A stretch of DNA of 64,000 nucleotides from Stenopsyche tienmushanensis (taxonomy: Eukaryota > Arthropoda > Insecta > Trichoptera > Stenopsychidae). The stretch's first letter is position 1. Every line of letters begins with the position of its first letter. Where the stretch lies: the NCBI GenBank assembly GCA_008973525.1, contig WACJ01000082.1:248001-312000 (forward strand), given 5' to 3'. This document shows positions 46,601 to 56,660 of this stretch, one piece after another. The position numbers and the translations under genes are program-made. Below the pieces are notes generated by a model, which was not told the origin of the DNA, ran no database searches, and saw only the letters and a program-made list of their open reading frames with translations.

Positions 46601-47835
46601 ATTGACATACGAAAAAATTCAATAGATATTTATCTTAGAATTCCTTTATTAAAGTCTATTCTACTCGATAATCGTACAAATGCAATTCTTAAGCTTTTGA
46701 GAAGAATTGCCAAATTTTAAAACAATTTCGTTCGCCTATCGCCCTACACACACCCATGTTATAACGGTTGTAACTTGCACTAGTGTTAATTTTAGATTTT
46801 TTTAATGCATATTCGCATAAAAGAAGCTTTGAACTCTATAGAAAAATGAGGGATAGGTTCCATTATTTTTGAAAACCGCATAACTTCAAATTCGCATAAA
46901 AGAGATCCGCGTAAAAACAGACCCAAGTGTACACTTCTCCAACGTCAACAACCACTGAACGAGTATTTTCAAAGGCAGGACCAATTAAAACTATATTAAG
47001 AACAAACTTAAAAAATAAAACATTCAATGCTTTGTTATTTTTAAAATATGAATTTTTAAATGTTGAATAAATGACTCAGAATAAAAATGAGTTTTGCAAT
47101 TTTTATACTTCAAAAACTATTCAGATAACCGAATATATCCGGATAATTACGAATAATTGGACTCCCTAGTATGAATCTGAGATTTTCCATTAACTTATTT
47201 CCCTTATAATTGCGTTTTAACCCCTAGAATGCCAAGATACAATATATTGTCGATTATAAAACTAACGAGGACTACAAATAACGATCGCTATTGGCTCATT
47301 GATTTGATGAGCATTTTTTATTTAATATTAACCAAACTAAAATGTATTTAAATTTAATTACTGTTCCAGGCTATGCTTTCTGTCTTAGTTGCTTTAACCT
47401 GTCCCTTTTCAAAAGGTGGACATCCATTTGATGAGACTCGTGTACCATCATCCTCGATGCAGCAAGTCAATCTAATTGCTTTGTTACAATACTGTCAATG
47501 AAACATAAATACTGTCATTTAGAATTTTTTTTAAAAAAATAAAATAAAAAACACAGGATAACTCACAGGTACTGTTTCATGATTTCTGAGCGCATTTATC
47601 GCATATTTACACTTTGCTAATGGTTTACAAATGCCACTTTTCCTTCCCACTGTACACGGGTCGCCTATTTTTGTATCAATAAAAGTAATAAAAGAAAAAT
47701 CACAAATTTATACGTATATACATTTACAGAATTAGGATAATCGTGTACATTACCATTTTTCAAAGCATTTGAAATAGCGCAAAAAGATGAAAGGATCAGG
47801 AGAATTTTCACATTGATATTTCTGAGTTCAATCAT
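43681..47835 (-). CDS. CLIP-domain serine protease with altered activation site
   Basis: Secreted trypsin-fold protease of the insect haemolymph cascade type (melanisation, Toll). Nine exons in coding order: 47835-47754, 47664-47567, 47491-47362, 46116-45968, 45897-45785, 44950-44798, 44691-44562, 44053-43922, 43851-43681; every phase joins, 385 residues. A signal peptide (ILLILSSFCAISNA) is followed by a six-cysteine CLIP domain (about 31-71: DPC, GIC, AKC, YC, CC), a linker and the protease domain. The triad is His183 (LTVAHC), Asp233 (NDIALL) and Ser332 (GDSGGP). Asp326 lies six residues before the serine, so trypsin-like specificity is expected. The domain ends YYIPWIESIVWP, as in snake/persephone-type proteases. 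Oddity: where IVGG is expected the protein has ISDE, preceded by Thr rather than Arg/Lys. An in-frame ATG 48 bp upstream (47883) is an alternative start. Introns host two hAT MITE copies and a family D MITE. Confidence 0.92.
44096..44529 (+). mobile_element. Family A hAT MITE with perfect 8-bp target duplication, in a protease intron
   Basis: It starts CAGAGCCGTAACTGGGG and ends CCCTAGTTACGCCCCTG, and the octamer CCCGTATG flanks it on both sides (44088-44095 and 44530-44537). It carries a run of 14 C near the left end and all the family blocks. It sits in the intron between protease exons 44691-44562 and 44053-43922, only about 30 bp from the splice sites on either side. Confidence 0.9.
46252..46330 (-). 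repeat. Family A hAT MITE, end fragment
   Basis: It begins CAGGGCTGTAACAAGCGG and continues through GGCAAAGCAGGCGCTCG and GGGGCGCAAAACGC before diverging. It lies in the protease intron between exons three and four. Confidence 0.7.
46430..46929 (+). mobile_element. Family D MITE, complete, TA-flanked (Tc1/pogo type)
   Basis: It starts CACTTGGGTCTGTTTTTATG and ends GTAAAAACAGACCCAAGTG, a near-perfect inverted repeat of about 19 bp flanked by TA on both sides (46428-46429 and 46930-46931). The interior repeats motifs such as AACCGCATAACTTCAAAT and CGCATAAAA three to four times. It is 500 bp long without a transposase and lies in the same protease intron. Confidence 0.82.
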
Positions 47836-48314
47836 ACTTTGTTTGATTGAAGCACAATTACTTATTGGAAACACTGAGAGCATAGTGATCGTCGGGTCAA
47901 ATTTATAGCGAGGCCTATCTTATCGCGACTTTATGCAAACCGTGCATGATGATATGTATATGGACTCAATGGGTCAAATTGGTAGTTTATTATATTACTT
48001 ATAGTAATGTAAATGTAAAAATAAAATAACTAATTTACAGATTAACTTGATAGTAGATATGCAGGTACTAGTAAACAGATGATATATGACAGCGATGATC
48101 AACTAGAGCACCAGAATTTTAATCATATGTATTTTTTATGATATTTTTGTATAGATTTGGAGATCGTTGGCTGCAAATATTAGGGATACCGGATGAACAT
48201 TTATTTTTCAAATTGATCAAGTTAACTCAACGTTTGTAGGCAATTGTTGCTGATCAACGGTTACTTTCATGTCGGTTTTGTAGCTATTTTTACTATCTGT
48301 TTTATTACTGTGTA

Positions 48315-48449
48315 TTATTCAATAAAATAATTTCCATTATTTTCAATGACCTTCTTCCATAGCTTAGGCAATTTTTCAAAGGCTTTTTTGTAGAACTCAG
48401 CTGGTTTTTCGTTGAAGAATGAGTATATATGATTTTTTATACTGTCTAA
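48315..48449 (-). mobile_element. mariner transposase C-terminal fragment
   Basis: The minus strand reads LDSIKNHIYSFFNEKPAEFY, KKAFEKLPKLWKKVIENNGN and YFIE before a stop at 48315-48320, the typical end of a mariner transposase. The upstream part is cut off by the hAT MITE that begins at 48450. Confidence 0.8.
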
Positions 48450-48690
48450 CAGGGCCGTAACAAGGGGGTGGCAAAGCAGGCGCTCGCCACGGGCGCAACT
48501 GGACTTGGGGCGCAAAACACAGAACCAATGAACCAATACTGATTAACTGACCGTTTTTATAATACATATATACTAAGCTATCTAATCCCTATTTTCTTCA
48601 TTATCACTTAAACATCGGGCCGACCCAACTGGCATTAGTTCGCAATAAAATAAAGACAAAAAATATTTTTGACCGTTTGTAAAATCTTGC
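48450..48690 (-). mobile_element. Family A hAT MITE, truncated against a mitochondrial insert
   Basis: It starts CAGGGCCGTAACAAGGGGG and runs through the GGGGCGCAAAAC and GGGCCGACCCAACTGGCAT blocks, then stops abruptly where mitochondrial sequence begins. It is inserted in the mariner fragment. Confidence 0.75.
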
Positions 48691-48691
48691 A

Positions 48692-49345
48692 TATAAACCC
48701 CCTAATAATGAGATAATAATAAAAAATAAATTGGATTTTATAAAAGTAAGTACTATAAAAATTAAAACGCGTAAAATCCCATATCCTCCTAACTTTAATA
48801 TTACACCAGCTAAAATCATAGACCCTAAAATAGAAGCTTCAACATGAGCCTTTGGCAGCCACAAATGAAAAATAAACATAGGTATTTTTACTAAAAAAGC
48901 TATTAGTAAAACTAAGTATAAGTAAAAATTATTTAAATCATAAATTAAATTAAAAATTATTGTCCCCTTCATTAAATAAATATAAAAAATACCTACTAAT
49001 AATGGAAAAGACATAAATAAAGTATAAAATAATATATAAATCCCAGCTTGAATACGCTCTGGTTGATATCCATAACCAATAATTAAAACAGGAATTAAAG
49101 AAATCTCAAAAAATAAATAAAATATAAAAATATTAAGACATCAATTTAATAATAATAATAAATATAATATTCAATTTCCTTAAACACCATATAAGAATAG
49201 GACTATTAATTTTAATGCAACTTCTTGTTTCATGCCTTTTAATAAACCTAAAAATTTATTTCTCATGATTCTCATATATTATATTTTTAATTCTTATTGG
49301 AGGACTTCTCATTTTATTTATATATATATATGTACAATCTCAACC
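48692..49345. pseudogene. Nuclear mitochondrial insert (NUMT): ND4 part and ND6 part
   Basis: From about 49160 down to 48692 the minus strand encodes ND4 (NADH dehydrogenase subunit 4): [55 protein letters not shown] and ending SLLGG. From about 49167 to 49333 the plus strand encodes ND6: GLLILM, INLKIYFS, a TGA read as Trp in the mitochondrial code, FSYIMFLILIGGLLILFMYM. Opposite strands and this order match the ancestral insect mitochondrial map, but the start of ND4, ND4L, tRNA-Thr, tRNA-Pro and the start of ND6 are missing between the two parts. The ND4 frame is still open. Confidence 0.88.
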
Positions 49346-49402
49346 AATAAAATACTAGTTTTATCAATAAAACTTATAATCCGAATGTTTCTTGGATTTC
49401 TG

Positions 49403-49432
49403 AATGGATTTCTTTCCCGAAAGAAATCCATT
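49403..49432. repeat. Perfect 14-bp hairpin with a repeated arm
   Basis: AATGGATTTCTTTC, two C, then GAAAGAAATCCATT form perfect inverted arms. The sequence CCCGAAAGAAATCCA followed by seven T recurs 65 bp downstream (about 49473-49494). It lies just right of the NUMT. Function unknown. Confidence 0.6.
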
Positions 49433-49494
49433 TTTTTACGACCGTGATTTTGATCCTAAAAGTGACCATTTCCCGAAAGAAATCCATTTTTTTA

Positions 49495-51384
49495 TTTGAA
49501 ATTATCTCATTTTCGGCATTTTTTTAGCCGTAGACTGGTAGACATTTTTCTGGCGGTAGACTGATTTCAAATATTCCCTTTAAAAAATATTATTACTTTC
49601 CGCTTTACCTAATACTATTTCTTCGCATTTTGTTTGGAAAGGTCCTGCCTGTAAATCAATTTTAAAGTGTTCTGTCATGGCGGGACAGAGTTGGCAGCCC
49701 TAGCCAAAACACAGTCCCGAATTAACGTGCGGTCACAATATTCTGCCTTTATTTTTATCATCCTTGACCTTTTACGCTTGTGAACAAGGCATCAGAATAG
49801 TATCCGAAAGCAACTCTATTCATCTTTGATAAAAAATGTCAAAAACCTAAGTTAGTTACATATTTATGTAAAACTTATTAATTTTTGAAGATCTTAAAAT
49901 TAAACTATGATAGCTTTGTAAGAAATGCTTATTTTATTTTACCCCCATCCATATTTATATAAATAATACAAAATATGCTTGTAACGACTGATTTTATGGT
50001 CTGGGTCAAATTTGACCCACAAAGCTAAGGGTTTTAATTTAAGAGTTAAATGACAAACTCTCCCTCTAAAGTTTAAATGGTAGACTTTCATGGATCAAAA
50101 ATTTCATTGAAGATTTATTTACAGTGATTTGAATGATCTGGAAGTATTGCGATTAACCCCGCAGGATATTTCGGGTTAAACGTCAGCGAATAAAATAAAC
50201 CCACACAAGGGCGAGCATTATTGCATTACGCGGAGGCGAACACTGGCAATCGTTGGAGCAATGTGATCCCAACTGAAAAAATGTCATAACTCTACGACTA
50301 TGCAGCGGCGAAACGAAATTTATCTAATTGTTTCGATTGTTAAAATTATTTTTGATATATGAACGAGAATAAAAAACGCATTATTTTAAAATTATGATGA
50401 TAAATAAAGCATCGTCGAATAAAATTTTTGCTGCAAAAATGCGTCGCAAATTGGATTGAATAGCTGGACGAAAAGTGTCAAGCGCATGGCGATTAACGCC
50501 TAACTTCATTTGTATTGTGACGGTTTGTTTTGAAGTGGCATGTTGCCCGCTCGAGATGTCCTGCGGCTCATTGCCGCTAAACGAGCCGAACTCCACCAGG
50601 AAAAGCTTCGTCTGCAGATGGAATCCGATCCGGTATGATTCGGACTGTTCATATACACTTTCAGCGGAAGATTTTGACGCGTATTTCACTTTGAATGCGA
50701 TTGCTTTGTCTCATGCTCCCATTTTGAGGAGGAAATCATTACAATCGCCAATTAAGTGTATTGTTTTCATGATCTTGTCTTCCGGTGTACAAATCCGCAG
50801 TGACAACAATTATTACCTTTCCGGCTGTCACAATCACGTGCCGTATCGATTGGCACGATGTTCCTCAACATCTGTTCCCATATTGCCATTTAAAAATATG
50901 TTTGTATCATGTACAACGAAATACCGATAAATACTTTAAATTCTTATTATATTCTTTTGTTTTTTATATTTAAATTTATCAATTTATTTTTTTAAATTGA
51001 ATATTTTTTCATTTGTTTTATATTTTGAAAAATATGCGAAATGTACTAATTTTAAAATTTGATACGTCAGATATTAATATAAAACGAGTGTAACTTTTAT
51101 AATAGGTATTTTTTGGGCATAGATCAATTGGTGGAATGTATTATTAAATATTTTTATTTCAGAACGTAGTTATTTAAGCAAAATTAAATATATAGTCATT
51201 ATCAAATTGGTAAACTTATTATTAGGTAAAGCGGAAAGAAAAGTCAATTTTTTTGGTTGCATGCTTTGTCGTCAGTTTGCCGTCGATTGAATACGTCCAA
51301 GGTTGGTGTCATTTTGAAGCTCTGTTGTTTGTCTTACTTTTTCAAATGTTTTTATATTTTTTTTAGCAGTAGTCCAAGCCAAAA
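49495..51384. other. Intergenic, no supported gene
   Basis: A minus-strand frame of about 110 codons (50381 to about 50710; YRIGFHLQTKLFLVEFGSFS, MKLGVNRHALDTFRP) stands out by its composition, and the surrounding 300 bp is richer in G+C. I do not recognise a family. It could be a conserved exon or transposon debris. Confidence 0.25.
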
Positions 51385-52140
51385 GTTGATGAGACACGTT
51401 TGTGATATTGTTTTTATTCGACAAAGGATTAAAAGCAAAAGAAGCTACCCAGTGTTACATATGGCGACATATTGAACAGTCAAAAATGCCGTAGATGGTT
51501 AAAAAAATTCATAAGTGGCGACGGAGATTTGAAAAATAAACCAAAATCAGGACGACCTCTAAAAATCGACGATGACGCATTAAATTCAGGATTAAACAGT
51601 AGCTTTTTTTGAATCAAGTACCCGTTTCTATCCCTCGACCGTCATTATCATTATGATTATCCTTTTGTGTTTGGTGGGATTTTTTTGGCATAATTCACTA
51701 CGAATGATTAAAACCTGGCTAAACTGCCACAGCAGAGTTATACTGTCCACAATGAAATGGGTTAAAAGCGGAAATGCTCAAAAAGCGATCAGTATTCGTT
51801 AACAACCAAAGAATATTACAGTATGATGATGCAAGACCACACACGGCAAGGAATACACAAAACAAAATAAGGGAGCTGGATTTGGAAGTGCTGCAATATC
51901 CAGCGTATTCTCCTGATATTGCACCTTCAGACTTGCACCTTTTCAAGTCATTAGAAGATTCGCTTCGCGATAAAAAATTCACTTCATGTGGAACAAATGA
52001 AAAATCATTTGGATTCTTATTATAACGGAAAACCGGCCGATTTTTATGAAAGAGGTATTAAAAAGCTGACCTAATCTGTGGAGGGCGATTATAAATAATA
52101 ATGGAAATTATTTAATTGAGTAATCGAATAAAATTGACAT
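51385..52140 (+). mobile_element. mariner element, decayed transposase
   Basis: Blocks in broken frames: CRRWLKKFISGDGDLKNKPK and SGRPLKIDDDALN (N-terminal DNA-binding part), then ILQYDDARPHTARNTQNKIR, LEVLQYPAYSPDIAPSDLHL and FKSLEDSLRDKKF (catalytic part with the second aspartate as YDDARPH and the SPDIAPSD block), then KPADFYERGIKKL. Several stops and deletions mean it is inactive. The middle, including the first catalytic aspartate, is not readable. Confidence 0.85.
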
Positions 52141-53053
52141 TTCTTTTCGCTTTAATTAATACATGGAAGAATTTAAAAATACTATTTTTTTAATGTGACA
52201 TTGAACGCGTTAAATGTTTAAGAAGCGTTGCAATACCACATGTCTGTCCTTGAGAATCTGTAGTATTGATCAAACTTACTTCTATACAATTATGTGCTGC
52301 CTGTTGTTAGATGTGGGTGTGAACCTCGCCTGGATAAATATAATTTATTTGAGGAATTTATGATCCGTGTTGGGGCGATGAATTTGCAAAACCGTTGTTT
52401 AGTCCGACAATAGCCGACTCAGAAGAAGGTTCTGTTTACACAATATCAGCTGTTTACATCGTTGTTGATGTTAGTCTCGTTGTTTTGAATTCATATTCGC
52501 TTTATTTAATTCTCGTTGCACAAAATTATTGCACTATACGCCTATCAAATTATGCAATTTTATTATTTTGTATAAATGCACTGCCGTGTATATGAAATAA
52601 CACAAATTGAAAGATTTTACACTTTATGATTTATTTATTGCTCGACTGCTACGGCGTTACATTGATTGCAAGCAAGGCTGAATCAAAACAATGTATATGT
52701 GCTCTTTTGTCTTTGCGTATCCATTGCGGGGATGTTAGATCATTCCTATTAATAAGCACGATTGAAATCATCACCAACGATGTCCAGTCGCATCGTTTTA
52801 ATTCAATGATAAATGTCCCGTCGACTTTTATGGACCGCTTCAAAGTCACATCCGTATGTAAATAATGATTTTCATTGCACTTATATTATTTAATTATGCT
52901 ACGTGCAAATTTAACACACCTCTTTTTAAACCCTGGAGGTTTAAAAACATCACCCTAGGTTGTAATTATCGGTTGAATGATATCATCGCATGCGTACACG
53001 AAGCTCAATATTATATAGTTGTTTTTAACGGTATATTAATTTTGTACTTTTAG
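52141..53053. other. No gene recognised
   Basis: Short open frames only. It could be intron or the 5' flank of the coiled-coil gene to the right. Confidence 0.35.
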
Positions 53054-53203
53054 GACGAAGAAGAAGAAAATGAGAAGTGTCTTATTTTGAAAGAAAATAA
53101 TGATGAAATTTTTCAAAATTCTTCCAAGAGTAATTTGATCGCAGGAGATGATTTTCCTAATGGAGAACCTGAAGATAAAACTGAAGTATCTCCGAGGACC
53201 GAA
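53054..53203 (+). CDS. Candidate acidic coding exon, possibly an upstream exon of the CSPP1-like gene
   Basis: Exactly 150 bp of open frame lies between a good acceptor (CTTTTAG) and donor (GTAAGT). It reads DEEEENEKCLILKENNDEIF, then QNSSKSNL and PNGEPEDKTEVSPRTE. Its phases (0 and 0) match the exon at 57119, which also starts in phase 0. The protein is acidic and low in hydrophobic residues, like the disordered parts of centrosomal proteins. The link to the downstream gene is inference. Confidence 0.4.
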
Positions 53204-53239
53204 GTAAGTCAATATTTTACTATTATAAGATAAGTCTAA

Positions 53240-53365
53240 TATGAAAAAATCAATGTTTGTTTGTCCGTATTTAATGGGTTGCCATACTGTTCATCCGATT
53301 GCGATAAAACTTTGTCAACTTATTGTTAACACTTGCGGGAATAAGATAGGCATAGGCATACATTA
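53240..53365 (+). repeat. Family B short repeat, left of the chitinase fragment
   Basis: It contains TGTTTGTTTGTCCGTATTTA, TTGCCATACTGTTCATCCGA, TTGCGATAAAACTTTGTCAA and ACTTGCGGGAATAAGATAGG. Same orientation as the copy at 54145. Confidence 0.75.
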
Positions 53366-53489
53366 TCTTAGCGAAGTAAGAAGAAAAGAAATGCAACAAA
53401 AATGCACGCATCCACATCGACACCACATTCTAAACACTTTTTCGGATATTACGTTGTCTTCAATAACGAGTGCATGATGAGGTGAATGA

Positions 53490-54126
53490 TGTGAATTGGT
53501 TCTAACTTCAGTGGACGCAATATAGATTGGTGCATTGTGTCCCGTTACGTTCTCCCAGGCTCCGTGGTAATCATAACGGCCACGATATTGATGAAGTCCA
53601 AATATCTATAAATTTGATTTAGATTTAAAAATAAAATATGTTTTATGATTAATATATATATATAATAGATAATGCTTACTGTCCCAGGACGGGTACTTCA
53701 TAAGATTGTGTGAATGATAATTCAGCAGCAGCTACGGTGGTTGTACGAATGTATCCATATTTATCAAACTCTGCTCTTAATTCTTTGATCAATGAGCTGA
53801 AAATGGCGACGTCGTTTGAAGAGCCTCCTCTTTGTCCGGGGTATTCCCAATCCAAATCGAGACCGTCGAATCCGTGCTTTTGCAGGAAGCTAACGGCATC
53901 ACGGACAAACACTTGTCGTTTGAGGTGATAGCTGAAAACCTGCAATTTAAATCAATGTGATGTTGATCTGCAATTTGTTTAATATTCGATGCTTAATATC
54001 GCAATTTGAACTTATTTGAAAATACCTGACAGATCCTTCGTTCCATCCGCCGATGGCAATTGAGCATTTAAGACTTGGATTGATTTTCTTCAGGTCGTTC
54101 ATTAACATAAATTCAATATGATCTTT
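53490..54126 (-). pseudogene. Chitinase (GH18) fragment with frame breaks
   Basis: Three exon-like pieces remain on the minus strand. About 54120-54026 gives LMNDLKKINPSLKCSIAIGG and WNEGS (the SxGGW-type strand). 53940-about 53683 gives RFSAITS, then RQVFVRDAVSFLQKHGFDGL and DLDWEYPGQRGG, with the GH18 catalytic DxxDxDxE. 53605 to about 53490 gives QYLDFINIVA, then YDYHGAWENVTGHNAP. Intron borders are GT-AG and phases fit, but the frame breaks inside exon two (near 53912, one base missing) and exon three (near 53565-53570). The signal peptide, N-terminal strands, later barrel and chitin-binding domain are absent. The catalytic motif is intact, so the loss is recent or partly an assembly artefact. 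The piece lies within the putative first intron of the CSPP1-like gene. Confidence 0.78.
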
Positions 54127-54144
54127 ATCAAATTATTAATAATT

Positions 54145-54270
54145 AATATATGAAAATTAATCTTTGTTTGTTCGTATTTAATGCATTCCCATACAGTTCA
54201 TCCACGTGCGATAAAATTTTATCCACTTATTGTTAAGGATTACGCGAATAAAATAAGTATAGTCTAATAT
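54145..54270 (+). repeat. Family B short repeat, right of the chitinase fragment
   Basis: It carries CTTTGTTTGTTCGTATTTAA, TGCATTCCCATACAGTTCAT, GCGATAAAATTTTATCCACT and TATTGTTAAGGATTACGCG. Together with the copy at 53240 it brackets the chitinase fragment as a direct repeat. Confidence 0.75.
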
Positions 54271-56261
54271 ACAAATATAACAATTTAAAAAATATCATTT
54301 TTACATTTCCTTTATATATCAATCAATTTCAATAAATGTATTATTTATCGATATTATTGTTATTATAACTATAAATATATGTTTTCATAGCCCAGTTTTT
54401 AAATTGATAAAATAGTGTATTTAAACGTATTTCGTTCAGAGTGAACGTGCAGATTTTTTAAACATCGTACTTATCTTTCGTTGGGTGTATAGAGTGACGT
54501 GCAAATATTTTGCTTCAATAAATCTCATCCATGCCGCGCCCAGTAATTTAGTCTAATGGCTTTGCAGCCCATCTTTGGGCTTGGTCAGTTTAATATACTT
54601 ATGATGTAATTTTTTTTAAATCATGCAATGCGGATAACAAGCATGCTTGTTTTTCATTATCTAAAAATCCATATTTTTTGAAACGAGCGTTGCTGCTCAA
54701 TAAAATACGCATTAAATATTATTAAAAGACATAAATTCGTCCATCGCTTTTAACAATCGGAAATTTGCCGTCGGTAATTTTGATTAACGATTAGGATCAA
54801 GGAATTACTTGCACGCGAAGAAAATAGATTTTTACATATTTCATAGATCGTTAACGGTGCCCTTAATAGCGTCAAACTGATACGCCTGTATTGGATCATA
54901 AAATATTCAATAACAAGCACATTGGAACGTTGAACCCTTCTATATTTAATGAGTCGAAGGTGTTTATTTTATGCAATACGTTTGATATGCATATCGTAGA
55001 GCATAAATTAAACCATCAATTAATTAGCGATTTTTAACCAAGCGGGCAATTATTTTTTGGCAGCTTTCTGTTCGAACGTGCCGAGACATTTTTAATTCAA
55101 TTTAAAATCCGGCAAACGTCGAGATGAGAATTATGATGTAGGTTTAATTAAAATCCATCCGTATTGAATTTATGGATCGACATGCGCCGCCTGCAAATGA
55201 AAAGAAAATGTATGTTTAACGCGGGGAAATGTATGTATAAATTCAATTGGATAAAATTTAGTCTACATTCACTATGTGAATATTTCATGCTTTGTGAGCA
55301 TACTAATTGTGTGTACTAACCGACGAGCAGCTATAGTGCATTCGCATCTACGCGGATGTAACATTGTAAATTTAATTTGTGTTTTATTATTTATTGATGG
55401 AAGTTTTCACCAACTCCAAGCCATTTTTTTTTGTGTATTTCTTAAGAAACTATTTGTATGGAATAAAATGAAAAAATTGTGAATATTTTGTTATGCAGGA
55501 TGTTTATTAAGTATAGTAGGTATTTTATTTGATTTATTAATTTTTGTAATCATGATGATATTTTTCGAAGCAATCTTCAGAATGAAGCTTTTTCAGTTTC
55601 ACCGTTTCAGTACCAATAAGTTGCATCAACGTTTATAATTTATTGGCTTTCTATTTTCTTTGATTTCATATTCCTTGTATAAAATATAAGAATTTACAAT
55701 TGATGTTTCAAAACCGCAAAAAAATAACTTCTTCCACCACTTCAAAGTCTATCGCATGAAACAATATGATGTTGCGTATTGATCTGCCGTGCCCATATTT
55801 TTAATGTAATCTAAAATGAATACTGGCTTGTTTATTAGCTCATCTTGATTAGATTGATATGGGGTAGTCTTTACTCTTCTTCTCATTGAAAATTCTAAAT
55901 TATCTTTAAATTATTCACTTGATTCTTACATTTTAAAAAATACCAAAATCTTATTTGAAGTTCATAAAAACTGCCCGAAAAATGTAATAGTGATAGGAGT
56001 TGTAAGGGTTAAGTTAAGGGGGGAAACCAGTTTAGGAGGCAGATTTTTTTAGTGTTTTTCGTGATTTTAAACAATAATATTATCTCAGAATTAGCTCCAT
56101 GTCGATTAGAATTATGTATAAAATCTTTATACAAATATTTTAAATAATTGGTTTACAATGTTTTGAGTTAGAGTTCCCGCCAGTTGAAAAAAAGTTGTTT
56201 CGAGAAAAATTACGGAAAACGATAAATTTAAGACAGAAATAAATTATATAAATAGCCCAGC
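54271..56261. other. No gene recognised; probably intron
   Basis: AT-rich. Short frames such as 55276-55482 carry no recognisable motif. Confidence 0.35.
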
Positions 56262-56660
56262 ATCTTATAGCAATCCTTCGTTTTCTTCATATGCATAATT
56301 TTGAGCTTGCATCTTCTCTTTTCGAGCTTTCCGAACTTCCTTGGTCTCCGCTGTGCTGCATCTATTCTGTAGGTTGACGTGCTGCTCATCTATTTGCCGT
56401 ACATAATTAAAGCTCTGCGAGCCAAAAACTACTTTCAGCTCGTTCATAATCATTACAAGTGCTGAATTCCTTTCATTGAATAAGGCAAAAACCAAACATG
56501 CTGCAACCTTGATTACTTTTAGGCCAGAATGTAGTTGATTTGGAGCCAATCGCCAAACGTCGAGTTGAAACATTCCTTTGCATTCTGCGTGTGACTGCGT
56601 GCAATGGAGAAAAGTGTGCTTCAGGTTGCGTTCCAAGCGTTTTAGCTTTTTTTGCCGGCA
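56262..56660 (-). mobile_element. Fragment of a transposon-derived open frame common in arthropods
   Basis: The minus strand reads VWRLAPNQLHSGLKVIKVAA, FALFNERNSALVMIMNELKV, DEQHVNLQNR and KEVRKARKEKMQAQNYAYEE, ending NEGLLYG-like. The pattern of a repeated NE core, an FNE block, an R-rich helix and EEEG(L/V)LYG is one I associate with the C-terminus of a multicopy arthropod transposon protein. There is no full element and no terminal repeat visible. Confidence 0.4.

Noticed and set aside
48604..49014. 136-codon minus-strand frame taken as a nuclear gene
   Set aside because: It is the ND4 part of a mitochondrial insert, with its last codons reading into the adjacent hAT MITE.
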